This document shows positions 55,225 to 64,000 of a stretch of DNA of 64,000 nt, piece by piece. The stretch is from JAOUEA01 sp963825685. Its GTDB lineage: Bacteria > Actinomycetota > UBA4738 > HRBIN12. Within the stretch, counting starts at the first letter, position 1. Each line of letters begins with the position of its first letter. The stretch covers positions 1 through 64,000 of the forward strand of contig CAWGUD010000008.1 of the NCBI GenBank assembly GCA_963825685.1. Reading direction: 5' to 3'. The notes beneath the pieces were generated by a model that was given only the letters and a program-made list of their open reading frames with translations, made no database searches and was not told where the DNA came from. The position numbers and the translations under genes were made by a program.

Positions 55225-55262
55225 GTTCCATATATCGGTATCACAGTTCCATATATCGGAAC
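55225..55262. promoter_or_regulatory. Duplicated operator between IclR-type gene and leuC
   Basis: GTTCCATATATCGG occurs at 55225-55238 and again at 55246-55259, 21 bp apart (two helical turns, same DNA face). The second copy extends to the palindrome GTTCC-atatatc-GGAAC (55246-55262). The AT-rich core contrasts with the surrounding GC-rich DNA and may also serve as the -10 region of one or both genes. It is the probable binding site of the adjacent IclR-type regulator. Confidence 0.75.
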
Positions 55263-55322
55263 AACCCGGGGAGGGAAGAAACACACGATCCGACCCCCGG
55301 CGGAAGGAGGAGGTCGACCGAC

Positions 55323-56733
55323 GTGCCCCAGACGCTCGCCGAGAAGGTGTGGGAACGCCACGTGGTGCACCGGGCCGACGGTGAGCCCGACCTGCTCTAC
55401 GTCGATCTCCACCTCGTGCACGAGGTGACGAGCCCACAGGCGTTCGAGAGCCTGCGCATGCACGAGCGCGCCGTGCGCCGCCCCGATCTCACCGTCGCCA
55501 CGATGGACCACAACGTGCCGACGACCGACGGGCCGGTCACCGACGAGATCAGCGCGCGTCAGATGCAGGCGCTGCAGACCAATGCCGACGAGTTCGGCAT
55601 CACGCTCTATCCCTGGGGCGCCGCCGGCCAGGGCATCGTGCACGTGATCGGTCCCGAGATGGGCTACACGCAGCCCGGCATGACGATCGTCTGCGGCGAC
55701 TCGCACACGTCGACGCACGGCGCGTTCGGCGCCCTCGCGTTCGGCATCGGCACGAGCGAGGTCGAGCACGTGCTCGCGACACAGACCCTGCCGCAGCACC
55801 CCGCGAAGACGATGGCGGTCACCGTGGAAGGCGACCTGCCCGACGGCGTCAGCGCCAAGGACATCATCCTCGCCATCATCAACCGCATCGGCACCGGCGG
55901 GGGCGTCGGCCACGTGCTCGAGTACCGCGGATCCACGATCCGAGCGCTCTCGATGGAGGGGCGCATGACGATCTGCAACATGTCGATCGAGGGCGGTGCC
56001 CGCGCCGGCATGGTCGCGCCCGACGACACCACCTTCGCCTACGTCGAGGGCCGGCCGCACGCGCCGAAGGGCCCCGACTGGGAAGCGGCGCTCGACTCGT
56101 GGCGAACCCTTCCCAGCGATCCCGGCGCGTCGTTCGACGCTGAGGTCGAGATCGACGCGACCGAGCTGAAGCCCTACGTGAGCTGGGGCACCAACCCCGC
56201 CCAGTCGGTCACGATCGACGAGGCCGTGCCCGACCCCGAGGGCCTCGTCGAGCCTTCGAAGCGCGACGCTGCCACCCGCGCGCTCACGTACATGGACCTC
56301 CGACCCGGCACGCCCATGCGCGAGATCCGGCCCGACACGGTCTTCCTCGGCTCGTGCACGAACTCACGCATCGAGGACCTGCGCCTGGCCGCCGAGATCG
56401 TCGGCGGGGCGCAGGGTCGCCCCGAACCTGCGCGCGCTCGTGGTGCCCGGCAGCGTGGCGGTGAAGCTGCAGGCCGAGGCCGAGGGGCTCGATCGCGTGT
56501 TCACCGAGGCGGGGTTCGACTGGCGCGGCGCCGGATGCTCGATGTGTCTGGGCATGAACCCCGACATCCTGCAGCCGGGGGAGCGCAGCGCGAGCACGAG
56601 CAACCGCAACTTCGAGGGACGACAGGGCAAGGGCGGACGCACGCACCTCGTGAGCCCCGCGGTCGCCGCCGCCACCGCCGTGCTCGGGCGCTTCGGCACG
56701 CCCGACGAGCTGCCGGCCAAGGAGGTGGTCTGA
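55323..56733 (+). CDS. leuC: 3-isopropylmalate dehydratase large subunit (one frameshift)
   Basis: Isomerises 2- to 3-isopropylmalate in leucine synthesis with LeuD, using a [4Fe-4S] cluster. The start is MPQTLAEKVWERHVV. It contains VATMDHNVPT, IVCGDSHTSTHGAFGALAFG, and the cluster cysteines in FLGSCTNSRIEDL and GCSMCLGMNPD. One extra G near 56410 breaks the frame between EIVGG and RRVAPNLRALVVPGS; without it the protein has 469 residues. GTG at 55323 follows the operator by 60 bases. leuD starts one base after the stop. Confidence 0.95.
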
Positions 56734-56734
56734 C

Positions 56735-57319
56735 GTGGAGCCGATCGCCGTGATCGAGGGCACCGCGGTGCCGCTCGACCGATCCGACGTCGATACGGAC
56801 CAGATCATCCCCGCGCAGTACCTGAAGCGCATCGAGCGCACCGGGTTCGGGCCGTTCCTGTTCGACGAGTGGCGCAAGGACCCCGACTTCGTCCTCAACG
56901 ACGAGCGGTACCGGGGCGCGAGCATCCTGATCGCGGGCGCGAACTTCGGGAGCGGCTCGAGCCGCGAACACGCGCCCTGGGCCCTCGAGGACTACGGGTT
57001 CCGGGCCGTGATCGCGCCGAGCTTCGCCGACATCTTCCGCAACAACTGCTTCAAGATCGGCCTGCTGCCGGTGGAGCTGCGGGCCGAGTCGGTGCGTGCG
57101 CTGATGGACGCCGCGCTCGACGACCCGACCACGCGCATCGTGATCGACCTGCCCGACCGCGCCGTGCGCGCGCCCGGGCTCGACGAGACGTTCGACATCG
57201 ACGAGTTCACGCACTGGCGCCTCGTCGAGGGGCTCGACGACATCGGCCTGTCGCTGAGGAACGAGGAGAAGATCAGCGCGTTCGAGGCGACGCGCCCGAG
57301 CTGGCTCCCGACCGCCTGA
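56735..57319 (+). CDS. leuD: 3-isopropylmalate dehydratase small subunit
   Basis: Small subunit of isopropylmalate isomerase. The 194-residue protein has PLDRSDVDTDQIIPAQYLKR, GANFGSGSSREHAPWALEDY (the swivel-domain substrate loop), and FADIFRNNCFKIGLLPVEL. GTG at 56735 is preceded by AAGGAGGTGG, which lies within the end of leuC. The leuCD operon has the divergent IclR-type regulator upstream; leuB is not in this window. Confidence 0.97.
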   Translation: MEPIAVIEGTAVPLDRSDVDTDQIIPAQYLKRIERTGFGPFLFDEWRKDPDFVLNDERYRGASILIAGANFGSGSSREHAPWALEDYGFRAVIAPSFADIFRNNCFKIGLLPVELRAESVRALMDAALDDPTTRIVIDLPDRAVRAPGLDETFDIDEFTHWRLVEGLDDIGLSLRNEEKISAFEATRPSWLPTA

Positions 57320-58291
57320 GTGCCCCCTGCGTTCCCGCCCTGCGGCGCGTCGGCCGGAGGGCCCGGGAGCGTGTCCGCGCGACGCAGCCGCAAGATGTCG
57401 GACGAGTTCGTGCGGCACCCTCGTCGATCGAAGAAGACGCGATCGCGCTCACCCGTGAAGTCCCCGCTCAGGTTCGCCGGCTCGCGACCGGAGCGGAACG
57501 AGAGCAACAGCGTCGGGGTGCCGTCGGGATCCACCCGGTAGAGGGCCGCGTTCGACCCACATCGGTCCCCGGCCTGGGCGACGTAGGCGGTGCCGTTCGG
57601 AGAGACGGTGACGGCGTACTCGTCGCGGTCGGTCGGCAGCAGGGGAACCTGCTCGCCCGTCCTGATGTCGTAGCGCCAGGCCGTCGCGTCCTCACCCACG
57701 GCCCATGTCACCCATGGGTAGGCCACCGTGCCCGGGAAGAGGCACCCGCAGCGATTCGTGGTCTCGGCGAGCAGGGTGCGCTCGCCCGTGGAGGCGTTGT
57801 AGAGGAAGAACCGCCACTTCGCCCCCGGGCTGCCGAACCGATTCACGCCGTACACGACCCACGTCGTCCCTCGGTGGGTGTCGATCGCGGGGTTCCACTG
57901 CCAGTGACCGTCGTTGAGTTCGCCGAGCGCGGTGCGCTCGTTCGCTCCCACGTCGAAGAGGAACAGGTCGCTCTCGCCACGCCGGACCTGCTGGTAGATC
58001 AGGCTGGTCGGTGCCGGCGTCGAAGCCGCCGACGTACCCCATCGTCCGCCTGGCGCTCACCCGTCGCATCCCTCCGGCGACGTCGACGAACGCGGCGAGA
58101 TCGGTGCTCCTGCTCGCGACCTCCGCGGACCACGCGAAGAGTCGGCGCGACCCGACGTGGGTGCCGGCGCCGTAGCCTTCGAAGATCGGCCCGCCCTTGA
58201 CGACGTCGGGGTTCTCCAACGCCGATGCCATCAGCGCAGGCGAGGTCACCAGCAGTGCGGCGATGATCGTCAGACGGATCGCGGTCCTCAT
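57320..58291 (-). CDS. Secreted WD40/TolB-like propeller protein (frameshifted)
   Basis: The signal peptide is RLTIIAALLVTSPALMASA. After one extra base near 58017 the frame moves from VGGFDAGT to SLIYQQVRRGESDLFLFDVG, and propeller blades continue: GELNDGHWQWNPAIDTHRGT, LPTDRDEYAVTVSPNGTAYV, LSGDFTGERDRVFFDRRGC. The coding frame has no stop until 56992, inside leuD on the other strand. The true end is probably close to 57320 with another small indel there. GGGAGG precedes the ATG at 58291. Ligand unknown; cysteines in NRCGC and DRCGS may pair. Confidence 0.7.
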
Positions 58292-58375
58292 GTGCGCCCT
58301 CCCCCGGGGGGATCGGTTCGGGTGTCTCGCGGAACCCTACGGTTGCGAGGGCCCTGGGCACAACCGGCGTTCGGC

Positions 58376-59593
58376 CTAGACCTGGCTCACGAACGCCTGC
58401 ACCGTCGTGCCGTAGGCCTGCGGATCGAGGTTCCAGCAGCCGATGTGCTCGGCGCCGTCGCACTCGATCAGGTCGACCTGATCGGGGAGCAGGTCTGCGA
58501 AGTCACGGCTCGTGCCGATCGGCACGGTGGTGTCGTCGGTGCCGTGGAACACCAGGAACGGCGTCTCGTACCGGCTCGTGTCGGCGAGGTAGTCGAGTCG
58601 AGGCCAGTCCACGTCGAACCGCAGGTCGGCCATCCACTTGGCGACCGAGGTGAGCGACTGCGGCAGGGGCAGACCCAGCACGGGAAGCGTCTCTCGCGAG
58701 GCGTTGTCGTCGACCGTCGTCGAGAAGTCGAGCATCGGGGCGTCGAGGATCACCGCGCGCACCTCGCCGGCGAGCGACGAGCGCTGCAGGAACGCCATCA
58801 CGATCCCCCCGCCCATGGAGTAGCCGTCGAGCACGACGCCGTCGGATCCCTGCTCGAGCGCGTATCGGACCATCGCCTCCAGGTCCTCCCACTCGGTGAG
58901 CCCGTACCGCAGCTTCCCGCTCGGATCCTCGGGCGCGCCCGGGTCGTTGCGATAGGTCGTCACCAGCGTGGGGAATCCGGCCTCGGTGAGGATCGGCACC
59001 ATGCGCAGCCCGTCGGCCGGTGAGAGCGAGTTGCCGTGCACGACGATCGCCCACGTCGGGCCGTCGGCCGGGCCGAGCCATGCGGGGTACTCGCCGAGGG
59101 GACCGGCAACCGTGAGCGACTCCAGGCCGAGCCCCGAGTCGGCCGGCTCCATCGGGTACGCACGCACGTCGAACTCGGCGGGCGTGCCGGGCAGCGGGAG
59201 GTCTCCGTTCACCAGGGCGAATCGACGCACGAGCGTCTCGCCGTCGGCCGTGCCGGTGGGCTCCAGGCGACCGTACCCGTCGGCCCACCGCAATCCCTGG
59301 ACGCCCTCGGCGGTCACCCCCAGATCGTCCTCGAGCGGCCGAAGGGTGATGGAGGCGCCGACCCCGCCGGCGTCGGAGAGCTCGACGACCTCGACGTTCG
59401 GTTCCAGCTCGGCGGTCGCAGCCCGCATCGCCGCTGCATCGAGCGCGCGTTCGTCGAGCACGTTCGAGAAGTAGAACCCGCCGCCCAGGTAGAAGAGAGC
59501 CGCGAGCACGACGATCGAGGTGCCCACGATCCACGGCCAGCGACGACGACGCCTCGCGCCGCCCGCAGGATGCGAGCCCGCCGGGTCGCTCAT
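58376..59593 (-). CDS. Membrane-anchored alpha/beta hydrolase
   Basis: A 405-residue protein. An arginine-rich start and one helix (about residues 20-42, WIVGTSIVVLAALFYLGGGF) anchor it, with the rest outside. The alpha/beta hydrolase core starts near residue 170: oxyanion region AIVVHGNSL, nucleophile elbow DGYSMGGGIVMAF, acid in VFHGTDDTTVP, and His in GAEHIGCWN. Substrate unknown. Its ATG overlaps the pncB stop (ATGA), so the two are co-translated although their functions look unrelated. Confidence 0.87.
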   Translation of the reverse strand: MSDPAGSHPAGGARRRRRWPWIVGTSIVVLAALFYLGGGFYFSNVLDERALDAAAMRAATAELEPNVEVVELSDAGGVGASITLRPLEDDLGVTAEGVQGLRWADGYGRLEPTGTADGETLVRRFALVNGDLPLPGTPAEFDVRAYPMEPADSGLGLESLTVAGPLGEYPAWLGPADGPTWAIVVHGNSLSPADGLRMVPILTEAGFPTLVTTYRNDPGAPEDPSGKLRYGLTEWEDLEAMVRYALEQGSDGVVLDGYSMGGGIVMAFLQRSSLAGEVRAVILDAPMLDFSTTVDDNASRETLPVLGLPLPQSLTSVAKWMADLRFDVDWPRLDYLADTSRYETPFLVFHGTDDTTVPIGTSRDFADLLPDQVDLIECDGAEHIGCWNLDPQAYGTTVQAFVSQV

Positions 59594-60928
59594 CCGATGA
59601 ACCCCGCCCGTCGCTCGGCCTCGTCGCGGGTGCGGTCGGTGAGCGCGCGGAGGGCCTCGCTGTGCGTCACGGTCACGTGCTCGGGATGCGTGAGGCGCCG
59701 GGCCTTCCGCGGCACGAGGGCAAGGTCCGCCTCGAACCGCCCCCGACCATCGGCGATCGACGGCGACGGGGTGAGCCGGTGCCCTTCCCGCATCACGGGT
59801 ACGAGCATCGGCTCGGCGCCGGCGGGAGCGTCCTCGTCGCGGAGGCAGAGCACGTCGTCGTGCTCACCGTCGACGAGGGCGCCAGACCTGCTTGCGACCC
59901 GGGGGGCTCACCTTCGCCGACGAGAGCTTCATGACGGGCCGCCCGTCGTACTCCACGAGCTTGTAGACCGAGTCGACGTACGGCGCGTCGGCGGACACGC
60001 CCAACTGGGTGCCGATCCCGAACGCGTCGACGGGCGCGCCGGCGCGCACGAGCTCGTGCACCTCGAGCTCGTCCAGGCCACCGCTCGCGAAGATGCGTGC
60101 CTCGGGCAGTCCCGCCTCGTCGAGCAGCGCTCGTGCACCTCGAGCGAGCACGTCGAGGTCGCCGCTGTCGAGCCGCACGCCCAGCGCTCCGTCGAGCCCG
60201 AGATCTCGGATCATCTCGATCGCGGCACGCACGCCTCCCAGCGAGTCGTACGTGTCGACGAGGAACGTCGTCCGGTTCGGGTGGTCCTCGGCGAAGGCGC
60301 GGAACGCCTCACCCTCGGTCGGGAACGCCTCGATGAACGAGTGCGCCATCGTGCCCGCCACGGTGAGCTCGTAGCGGCGGGCCGCCTCGACGTTGGACGT
60401 CGCGGCGAACCCCACGAGGGCGCTCGCCCGTGCGATCGCCATCGCGGCCTCCACCCCATGCGTGCGCCGGAAGGCGAAGTCGACGAGCTGCCGCCCCTCG
60501 GCCGCGAGCACGTAGCGTGCGGCCTTCGATGCGAGGGTGGTGTGCAGCGTGATCTGGTTCAGCAGCACGGTCTCGACCACCTGGGCGACCGCGACCGGGG
60601 CCGTCACCTCGAGCATCGGTTCCTCGGAGTAGACGACACGCCCCTCCGGCACCGCCCAGACGTCGCCCGAGAACCGCAGGGTCGAGAGGTCCTCGAGCGC
60701 CCGATCGTCGAAGCCCATCGAGCCGAGCGCCGCCAGCTCGTCGTCGGTGAACGAGAACGACTCGAGGAAGTCGAGGCACGACTCGAGACCGGCCGCCACC
60801 AGGAATCCGCGAGCCTTCGGGAGTCCCCGCACGTAGAGGCTGAACGTCGCGAGACCGTCCATGTCGCGGCGCAGGTAGCTGGCCGCCATGTTGAGCTCGT
60901 ACAGGTCGGTGAGGAGCCCCCCGGGCAT
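59590..60928 (-). CDS. pncB: Nicotinate phosphoribosyltransferase (one frameshift)
   Basis: Makes nicotinate mononucleotide from nicotinate and PRPP in NAD salvage. The start LLTDLYELNMAASYLRRDM is typical. It contains FAFRRTHGVEAAMAIARASA, VDTYDSLGGVRAAIEM, VRLDSGDLDVLARGAR, ASGGLDELEVHELV, and VDAFGIGTQLGVSADAPY. A single-base indel near 59885 separates SSAKVSPPGRKQVW from the last part LVDGEHDDVLCLRDEDAPAG. Corrected length is about 445 residues. The ATG at 60928 is the first reasonable start. Confidence 0.93.
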
Positions 60929-60967
60929 GCGCGTAGGCTACCCGCATGTCATCCGGTCGCATGTCCG

Positions 60968-61339
60968 GTGCAGCCATCGGGCCCAGCGGCCCCCGACCAG
61001 GAGCGGTTCATGGCCCTGGTCGCCGATGCGCTCGACGCGCTGCCCGAGTGGGTACACCGCACGCTGGACAACGTGGAGGTGCTCGTCGACGACCACCCGC
61101 CCGACGAGATCGATCCCGACACCCTCGGGCTGTACGAGGGCATCCCGCTCACCGAACGTGGCAGCGACTACTCGGGCGTCCTGCCCGATCGCATCACGCT
61201 GTTCGCGATGCCGATCGCCGCGGAAGCGGGGCCCGACGACGATGCGCTGAAGCGCGTGATCGGCGAGACGGTCGTGCACGAGATCGCCCACCACTTCGGC
61301 ATCGACGACGATCGGCTGCACGAGATCGACCGCTACTAG
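60968..61339 (+). CDS. Metallopeptidase-like (Zincin_1/DUF1025) protein
   Basis: A 123-residue minimal zincin. PDQERFMALVADALDALPEW opens it and LDNVEVLVDDHP follows. The zinc motif is VVHEIAHHFGID (HExxH), with a further DDRLHEID. The family is common in actinobacteria, and its substrate is not known. I chose GTG at 60968; ATG at 61010 is possible but would cut a conserved helix. tadA starts one base after the stop. Confidence 0.82.
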   Translation: MQPSGPAAPDQERFMALVADALDALPEWVHRTLDNVEVLVDDHPPDEIDPDTLGLYEGIPLTERGSDYSGVLPDRITLFAMPIAAEAGPDDDALKRVIGETVVHEIAHHFGIDDDRLHEIDRY

Positions 61340-61340
61340 T

Positions 61341-61832
61341 ATGAATCAGAGTAGTACCCTCGACGACGAGGCGGCGATGCGACTGGCGCTCGACGAGGCG
61401 CGGTCGTGCGTCGGGTCGGGTGACGTGCCCGTCGGCGCGGTGGTCCTGCGTGGCGGAGCCGTGGTCGCGGCGGCGGGCAACGCGAGGGAGCGACTGGGCG
61501 ACCCGACCGCGCACGCGGAGATGTTGGCGTTGCGCGAGGCCGCACGCCGCACCGGATCGTGGCGACTGGACGGTTGCACGCTCGTCGTGACGCTCGAGCC
61601 CTGCGCGATGTGTGCCGGTGCGATCGTGCTGGCGCGGGTCGATCGGGTGGTGTTCGGCGCCGACGATCCGAAGGCGGGCTTCGCCGGCTCGCTCGGCGAC
61701 CTCGTGCGCGACCCGCGCTTGAACCACCGCGTGGAGCTGACGTCGGGCGTGCTCGACGACGCGTGCGGCGACGTGCTGCGTGCGTTCTTCCGAGAGCGTC
61801 GCGGTGGCGCGGCGGATCAGTCGCCGGGGTGA
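61341..61832 (+). CDS. tadA: tRNA-specific adenosine deaminase
   Basis: Deaminates A34 to inosine in tRNA-Arg(ACG), for which a gene lies at 49013. The 163-residue protein has MRLALDEARSCVGSGDVPVG, the catalytic HAE in DPTAHAEMLALREA, and the zinc PCxxC in LEPCAMCAGAIVLARVDRV. ADDPKAGFAGSLGDLV is the tRNA-binding loop. It follows the zincin gene directly. Its 3' end overlaps the convergent cNMP-binding gene by 16 nt. Confidence 0.94.
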   Translation: MNQSSTLDDEAAMRLALDEARSCVGSGDVPVGAVVLRGGAVVAAAGNARERLGDPTAHAEMLALREAARRTGSWRLDGCTLVVTLEPCAMCAGAIVLARVDRVVFGADDPKAGFAGSLGDLVRDPRLNHRVELTSGVLDDACGDVLRAFFRERRGGAADQSPG

Positions 61833-62218
61833 CGCGGCGACCTCGCGTGGACGGCCTCGTGGATCTTCTCGGCCACGTGCGGGAGTTCCCGCTGCATCGA
61901 GTCGAAGTCGCGCTGGTGCATCACGATCGCCGTGATCGGCGTCGACGCGACGACGCTGGCGGTGCGTCGGTCCCCTTCGATCAGCGCGACCTCACCGAAG
62001 AAGTCGCCCGGGCCGAGGTCGGTGAGGTGGCGCCCGTCCTGGGTGACCTCGACGTCCCCGTCGAGCAGCACGAAGAACTCGTGGGCGAACGCGCCCTGAT
62101 CGCACAGGTGGTAGCCGAGGGGCAGGTCCACGACGTCGGCGTAGCCCGCGACGTGTTGACGTTCCTTCTTCGACAGCCCCGCGAACAGGGGCACGGCCTC
62201 GAGGTCCTTCGCGTCCAC
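61817..62218 (-). CDS. Cyclic nucleotide-binding domain protein
   Basis: A 133-residue stand-alone cNMP-binding (Crp-type) domain. It has VPLFAGLSKKERQHVAGYAD, LCDQGAFAHEFFVLLDGDVE, and the phosphate-binding cassette region GPGDFFGEVALIEGDRRTAS. No helix-turn-helix or membrane part follows. It could sense a cyclic nucleotide or act as a degenerate binding module; the cyclase-like gene at 5-7 kb is a possible but unproven source of ligand. GGAGG precedes the GTG at 62218. Confidence 0.85.
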   Translation of the reverse strand: MDAKDLEAVPLFAGLSKKERQHVAGYADVVDLPLGYHLCDQGAFAHEFFVLLDGDVEVTQDGRHLTDLGPGDFFGEVALIEGDRRTASVVASTPITAIVMHQRDFDSMQRELPHVAEKIHEAVHARSPRHPGD

Positions 62219-62317
62219 GCTGCGCCTCCGGCTTCCTCGGCCGAGCTCCGACGCCCGGCTCCCGTCGTCGCGATGATGCCACGGAACCGTGCGGCGCGCG
62301 TTGCTAGACTCGTCGAC

Positions 62318-62407
62318 GGAGGCGTGCCGGAGCGGACGAACGGGACCGCCTCGAAAGCGGTTAGGGGTCTAAACCGCCCCTCGCGTGTTCAAATCACGCC
62401 GCCTCCG
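62318..62407 (+). tRNA. tRNA-Ser (anticodon CGA)
   Basis: Acceptor GGAGGCG (62318-62324) pairs with CGCCTCC (62400-62406), discriminator G62407. Anticodon loop in CCGCCTCGAAAGCGG, anticodon CGA, with a long variable arm (TTAGGGGTCTAAACCGCCCC). T-arm GTGTTCAAATCAC. No CCA is encoded. Confidence 0.95.
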
Positions 62408-62484
62408 CGAGGATCGTTTCCCGCGTGCGCGTCTGCATCCGAGCCGACGCGCACGTGGGGATCGGTCGGTGTCGCCGCCGGGCG

Positions 62485-63501
62485 TTATCGTCCGAGTTCC
62501 CGAAGGAGAGTTGCGGCCTCGGTCGCGACCTCGTGCACGATCTCTGCCGCGGACTGTCGTTTCCGAACCAACCCCACCCCTTGACCCGCATAGTTCGCCA
62601 TGGCTTCGAGGTCGCCGGTCATGCCGACGGCGGGCGGAGCGAAGTCGTAGCGGGTGATCGCATCGCCGCCGTCTCGGTGAGCGACGACGTCGTGCTCTCC
62701 GGGACGCACGCCGGGCCGCGGCTCGCCCCCAGCGCGCCACCGAGACAGCGTGCTGTTCTCGATCGTGCGAACCGCAGCGTCCTCGAAGCCTCGGTCGAAC
62801 ACTCCGATGGATCGCACAGCGTCGGTTTCGGTCGCTCGGACGAGGCGGTCGCGGTACGTCGGATGACTCCGGGCTTCGTCGGCGACAACGAACCTCGTCC
62901 CCATCCAGGCCGCCTGCGCACCGAGTGCGAGGACCGCGGCGAGGCCGCGCCCATCGGTGATCCCGCCGGCTGCGATGACGGGGATCGGGGCAACGGCGTC
63001 GACCACGACGGGGATCAGGGACAGGGTGCCGATGTCGCCCCAGACATGCCCTCCGGCATCGCTTCCTTGCGCCACGATGACATCGACGCCCTCGTCGACA
63101 GCGCGGCGTGCCTCCTCTGCTGTCCCCACGGTGTGCATGACCAGGGCGCCGGCTGATCGCGACGCCTCGACGTATGGCCGGATGGGTTCACGATCCGGCC
63201 AGAAGAGCGAGACCACGCGAACGCCGCTGTCGAGGGAGACCTCGAGCCGTTCCATCTGGTTCCAGCGAAGGAGCAGGTTGATCCCGAACGGGCGGTCGGT
63301 GAGCGCCAGGATCCGAAGGATGTCGGCGTGGAGATCATCCAGCGCGTGGAACGAGGCTCCGAGCATCCCCAGGCCGCCTGCGTTGGACACCGCGCCGACC
63401 AGATCCGGACCGCTCGCGCGCCCGATCGGAGCTTGCACGACGGGCACGGTGATCCCGAGTTGGTCGCACAACGGCGTGACGATGCTGGGATGGTCGGCCA
63501 C
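62485..63501 (-). CDS. Nitronate monooxygenase (2-nitropropane dioxygenase-like)
   Basis: A 338-residue FMN-dependent TIM-barrel enzyme that oxidises alkyl nitronates or related compounds. Marks: VPVVQAPIGRASGPDLVGAV, SNAGGLGMLGAS, INLLLRWN, VDVIVAQGSDAGGHVWG (with the His near the flavin), PVIAAGGITDGRGLAAVLAL and GAQAAWMGTRFVVADEA. ANYAGQGVGLVRKRQSAAEI is the typical end. GTG at 63501 (MADHPSIVTPLCDQLGI) fits family starts; longer readings upstream do not. Divergent from the SGNH gene. Confidence 0.92.
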   Translation of the reverse strand: MADHPSIVTPLCDQLGITVPVVQAPIGRASGPDLVGAVSNAGGLGMLGASFHALDDLHADILRILALTDRPFGINLLLRWNQMERLEVSLDSGVRVVSLFWPDREPIRPYVEASRSAGALVMHTVGTAEEARRAVDEGVDVIVAQGSDAGGHVWGDIGTLSLIPVVVDAVAPIPVIAAGGITDGRGLAAVLALGAQAAWMGTRFVVADEARSHPTYRDRLVRATETDAVRSIGVFDRGFEDAAVRTIENSTLSRWRAGGEPRPGVRPGEHDVVAHRDGGDAITRYDFAPPAVGMTGDLEAMANYAGQGVGLVRKRQSAAEIVHEVATEAATLLRELGR

Positions 63502-63572
63502 GTCGCGATTATCGCCGGCTCGTACGATCTGTGGACTCAAGTCACCGTGACGGCAGACCGTTGAAGGGAACC

Positions 63573-64000
63573 ATGTCGCGACCGCTCTCCCCTCCGTGTC
63601 GCTGCGGCGTTGCTCATGGCCGTCGTGTTCGCGACCTTGCCCTCGACGCCCGCGATCGCCGGATCGCCCCCCAAGGGAAGGTTCGGCGTCGGCGACTCGA
63701 TCATGCTCTCGGCCAAGCCCGAGTTGCGACCGCTCGGATACGGGGTGAACGCCAGCGTGGGCCGTCAGTTCGGCGCCGGGGTCTGGATCGTTCGGCACAA
63801 GGCCGAGGACGGCACGCTTCCCAAGCGCGTGATCGTGCACCTGGGCACGAACGGCACGATCGACCCCGGCGATTGCGACCGGCTCGTCGGCTACGCCGGA
63901 CCCAAGCGGCGCGTGTTCCTCCTGACGATCAAGGTGCCTCGCACGTGGGAGGAGCCGAACAACGAGACGCTGAACGCGTGCGCGAACGCCCACGACAAGG
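63573..64000 (+). CDS. Secreted SGNH/GDSL-like hydrolase domain protein, 3' truncated by window (one frameshift)
   Basis: ATG at 63573 with AAGGGA upstream. One extra C in a C run near 63591 shifts the frame; without it the signal peptide reads RVAAALLMAVVFATLPSTPA. The mature part begins KGRFGVGDSIMLSAKPELRP, with the block I serine in GDSIM. It continues GVNASVGRQFGAGVWIV and VIVHLGTNGTIDPGDCDRLV (the block III Asn), matching SGNH-type domains of acyltransferase- or esterase-like proteins. It runs off the window end, so the catalytic His and the full length are unseen. Confidence 0.75.
   Translation, partial: MSRPLSPPCRCGVAHGRRVRDLALDARDRRIAPQGKVRRRRLDHALGQARVATARIRGERQRGPSVRRRGLDRSAQGRGRHASQARDRAPGHERHDRPRRLRPARRLRRTQAARVPPDDQGASHVGGAEQRDAERVRERPRQ

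Noticed and set aside
59036..61339. A 767-codon plus-strand frame ending in the zincin gene
   Set aside because: Its first 640 codons are antisense to the hydrolase and pncB; only the last 123 residues (from 60968) match a protein family.

Overview
The window is about 64 kb of high-GC DNA with dense coding and many 4-nt start/stop overlaps. It looks like a deep-branching actinobacterium (Actinomycetota): it carries the complete coproporphyrin-dependent heme route (hemE, cpfC, cgoX, chdC plus hemA, hemL, hemB, hemC, hemD), an IclR-type regulator divergent from leuCD, a Tat-exported peptidase, an MptB-like mannosyltransferase, HemQ/ChdC and an RNHCP protein. I cannot place it to genus. No rRNA, integrase, transposase, phage or CRISPR array is visible.

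Layout. 0-7.6 kb: bactofilin and serS, then on the minus strand a translationally coupled pair (class III cyclase-like protein with an extracytoplasmic propeller, and a protein of eight PAS domains), then a glycerophosphodiester phosphodiesterase. 7.6-11 kb: tRNA-Ser(UGA), a Tat-exported M14 carboxypeptidase broken by several frameshifts, a DJ-1/PfpI protein. 11-17.5 kb: hemE-cpfC-cgoX-chdC, PPK2, a hemolysin-III family protein, a HAD hydrolase. 17.5-24.7 kb: UvrD-like helicase, secreted TolB-like propeller, two CDGSH iron-sulfur proteins, MsrA, YihY/BrkB and a zinc-ribbon membrane protein. 24.8-30.5 kb: two tandem paralogous FAD oxidoreductases, a SulP anion transporter, a small PAS protein. 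30.5-38.4 kb: the operon hemA-hemC-hemD-hemB-hemL, a P1 peptidase, a DAO-type oxidase, tRNA-Ser(GCU). 38.5-45.2 kb: a sigma-like factor, a small zinc-ribbon protein, KhtT/KhtU antiporter, secreted propellers, Bcp, and an RNHCP gene behind a leader peptide and attenuator-like RNA. 45.2-50.5 kb: a decayed accessory segment with a degenerate tRNA-Arg, a large LuxR-type ATPase regulator, intact tRNA-Arg(ACG) and gene fragments. 50.5-64 kb: MFS exporter, aldo/keto reductase, mannosyltransferase, IclR regulator with operator, leuCD, a secreted propeller, a hydrolase and pncB, a zincin, tadA, a cNMP-binding protein, tRNA-Ser(CGA), nitronate monooxygenase and a partial SGNH-type protein.

Reading caution. 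About two dozen genes are interrupted by single-base indels, mostly extra bases. In nearly all of them one indel restores a full-length family member and a length divisible by three, and several are housekeeping genes (hemE, uvrD, leuC, pncB). I read these mainly as consensus-sequence errors rather than true pseudogenes, and give them as whole genes with the break noted.

The most unusual signal is at 43.37-43.94 kb. A promoter is followed by a 19-codon leader peptide and three RNA segments that can pair in two mutually exclusive ways; one of these buries the ribosome binding site of the RNHCP gene. This is the architecture of a translation-sensing attenuator.
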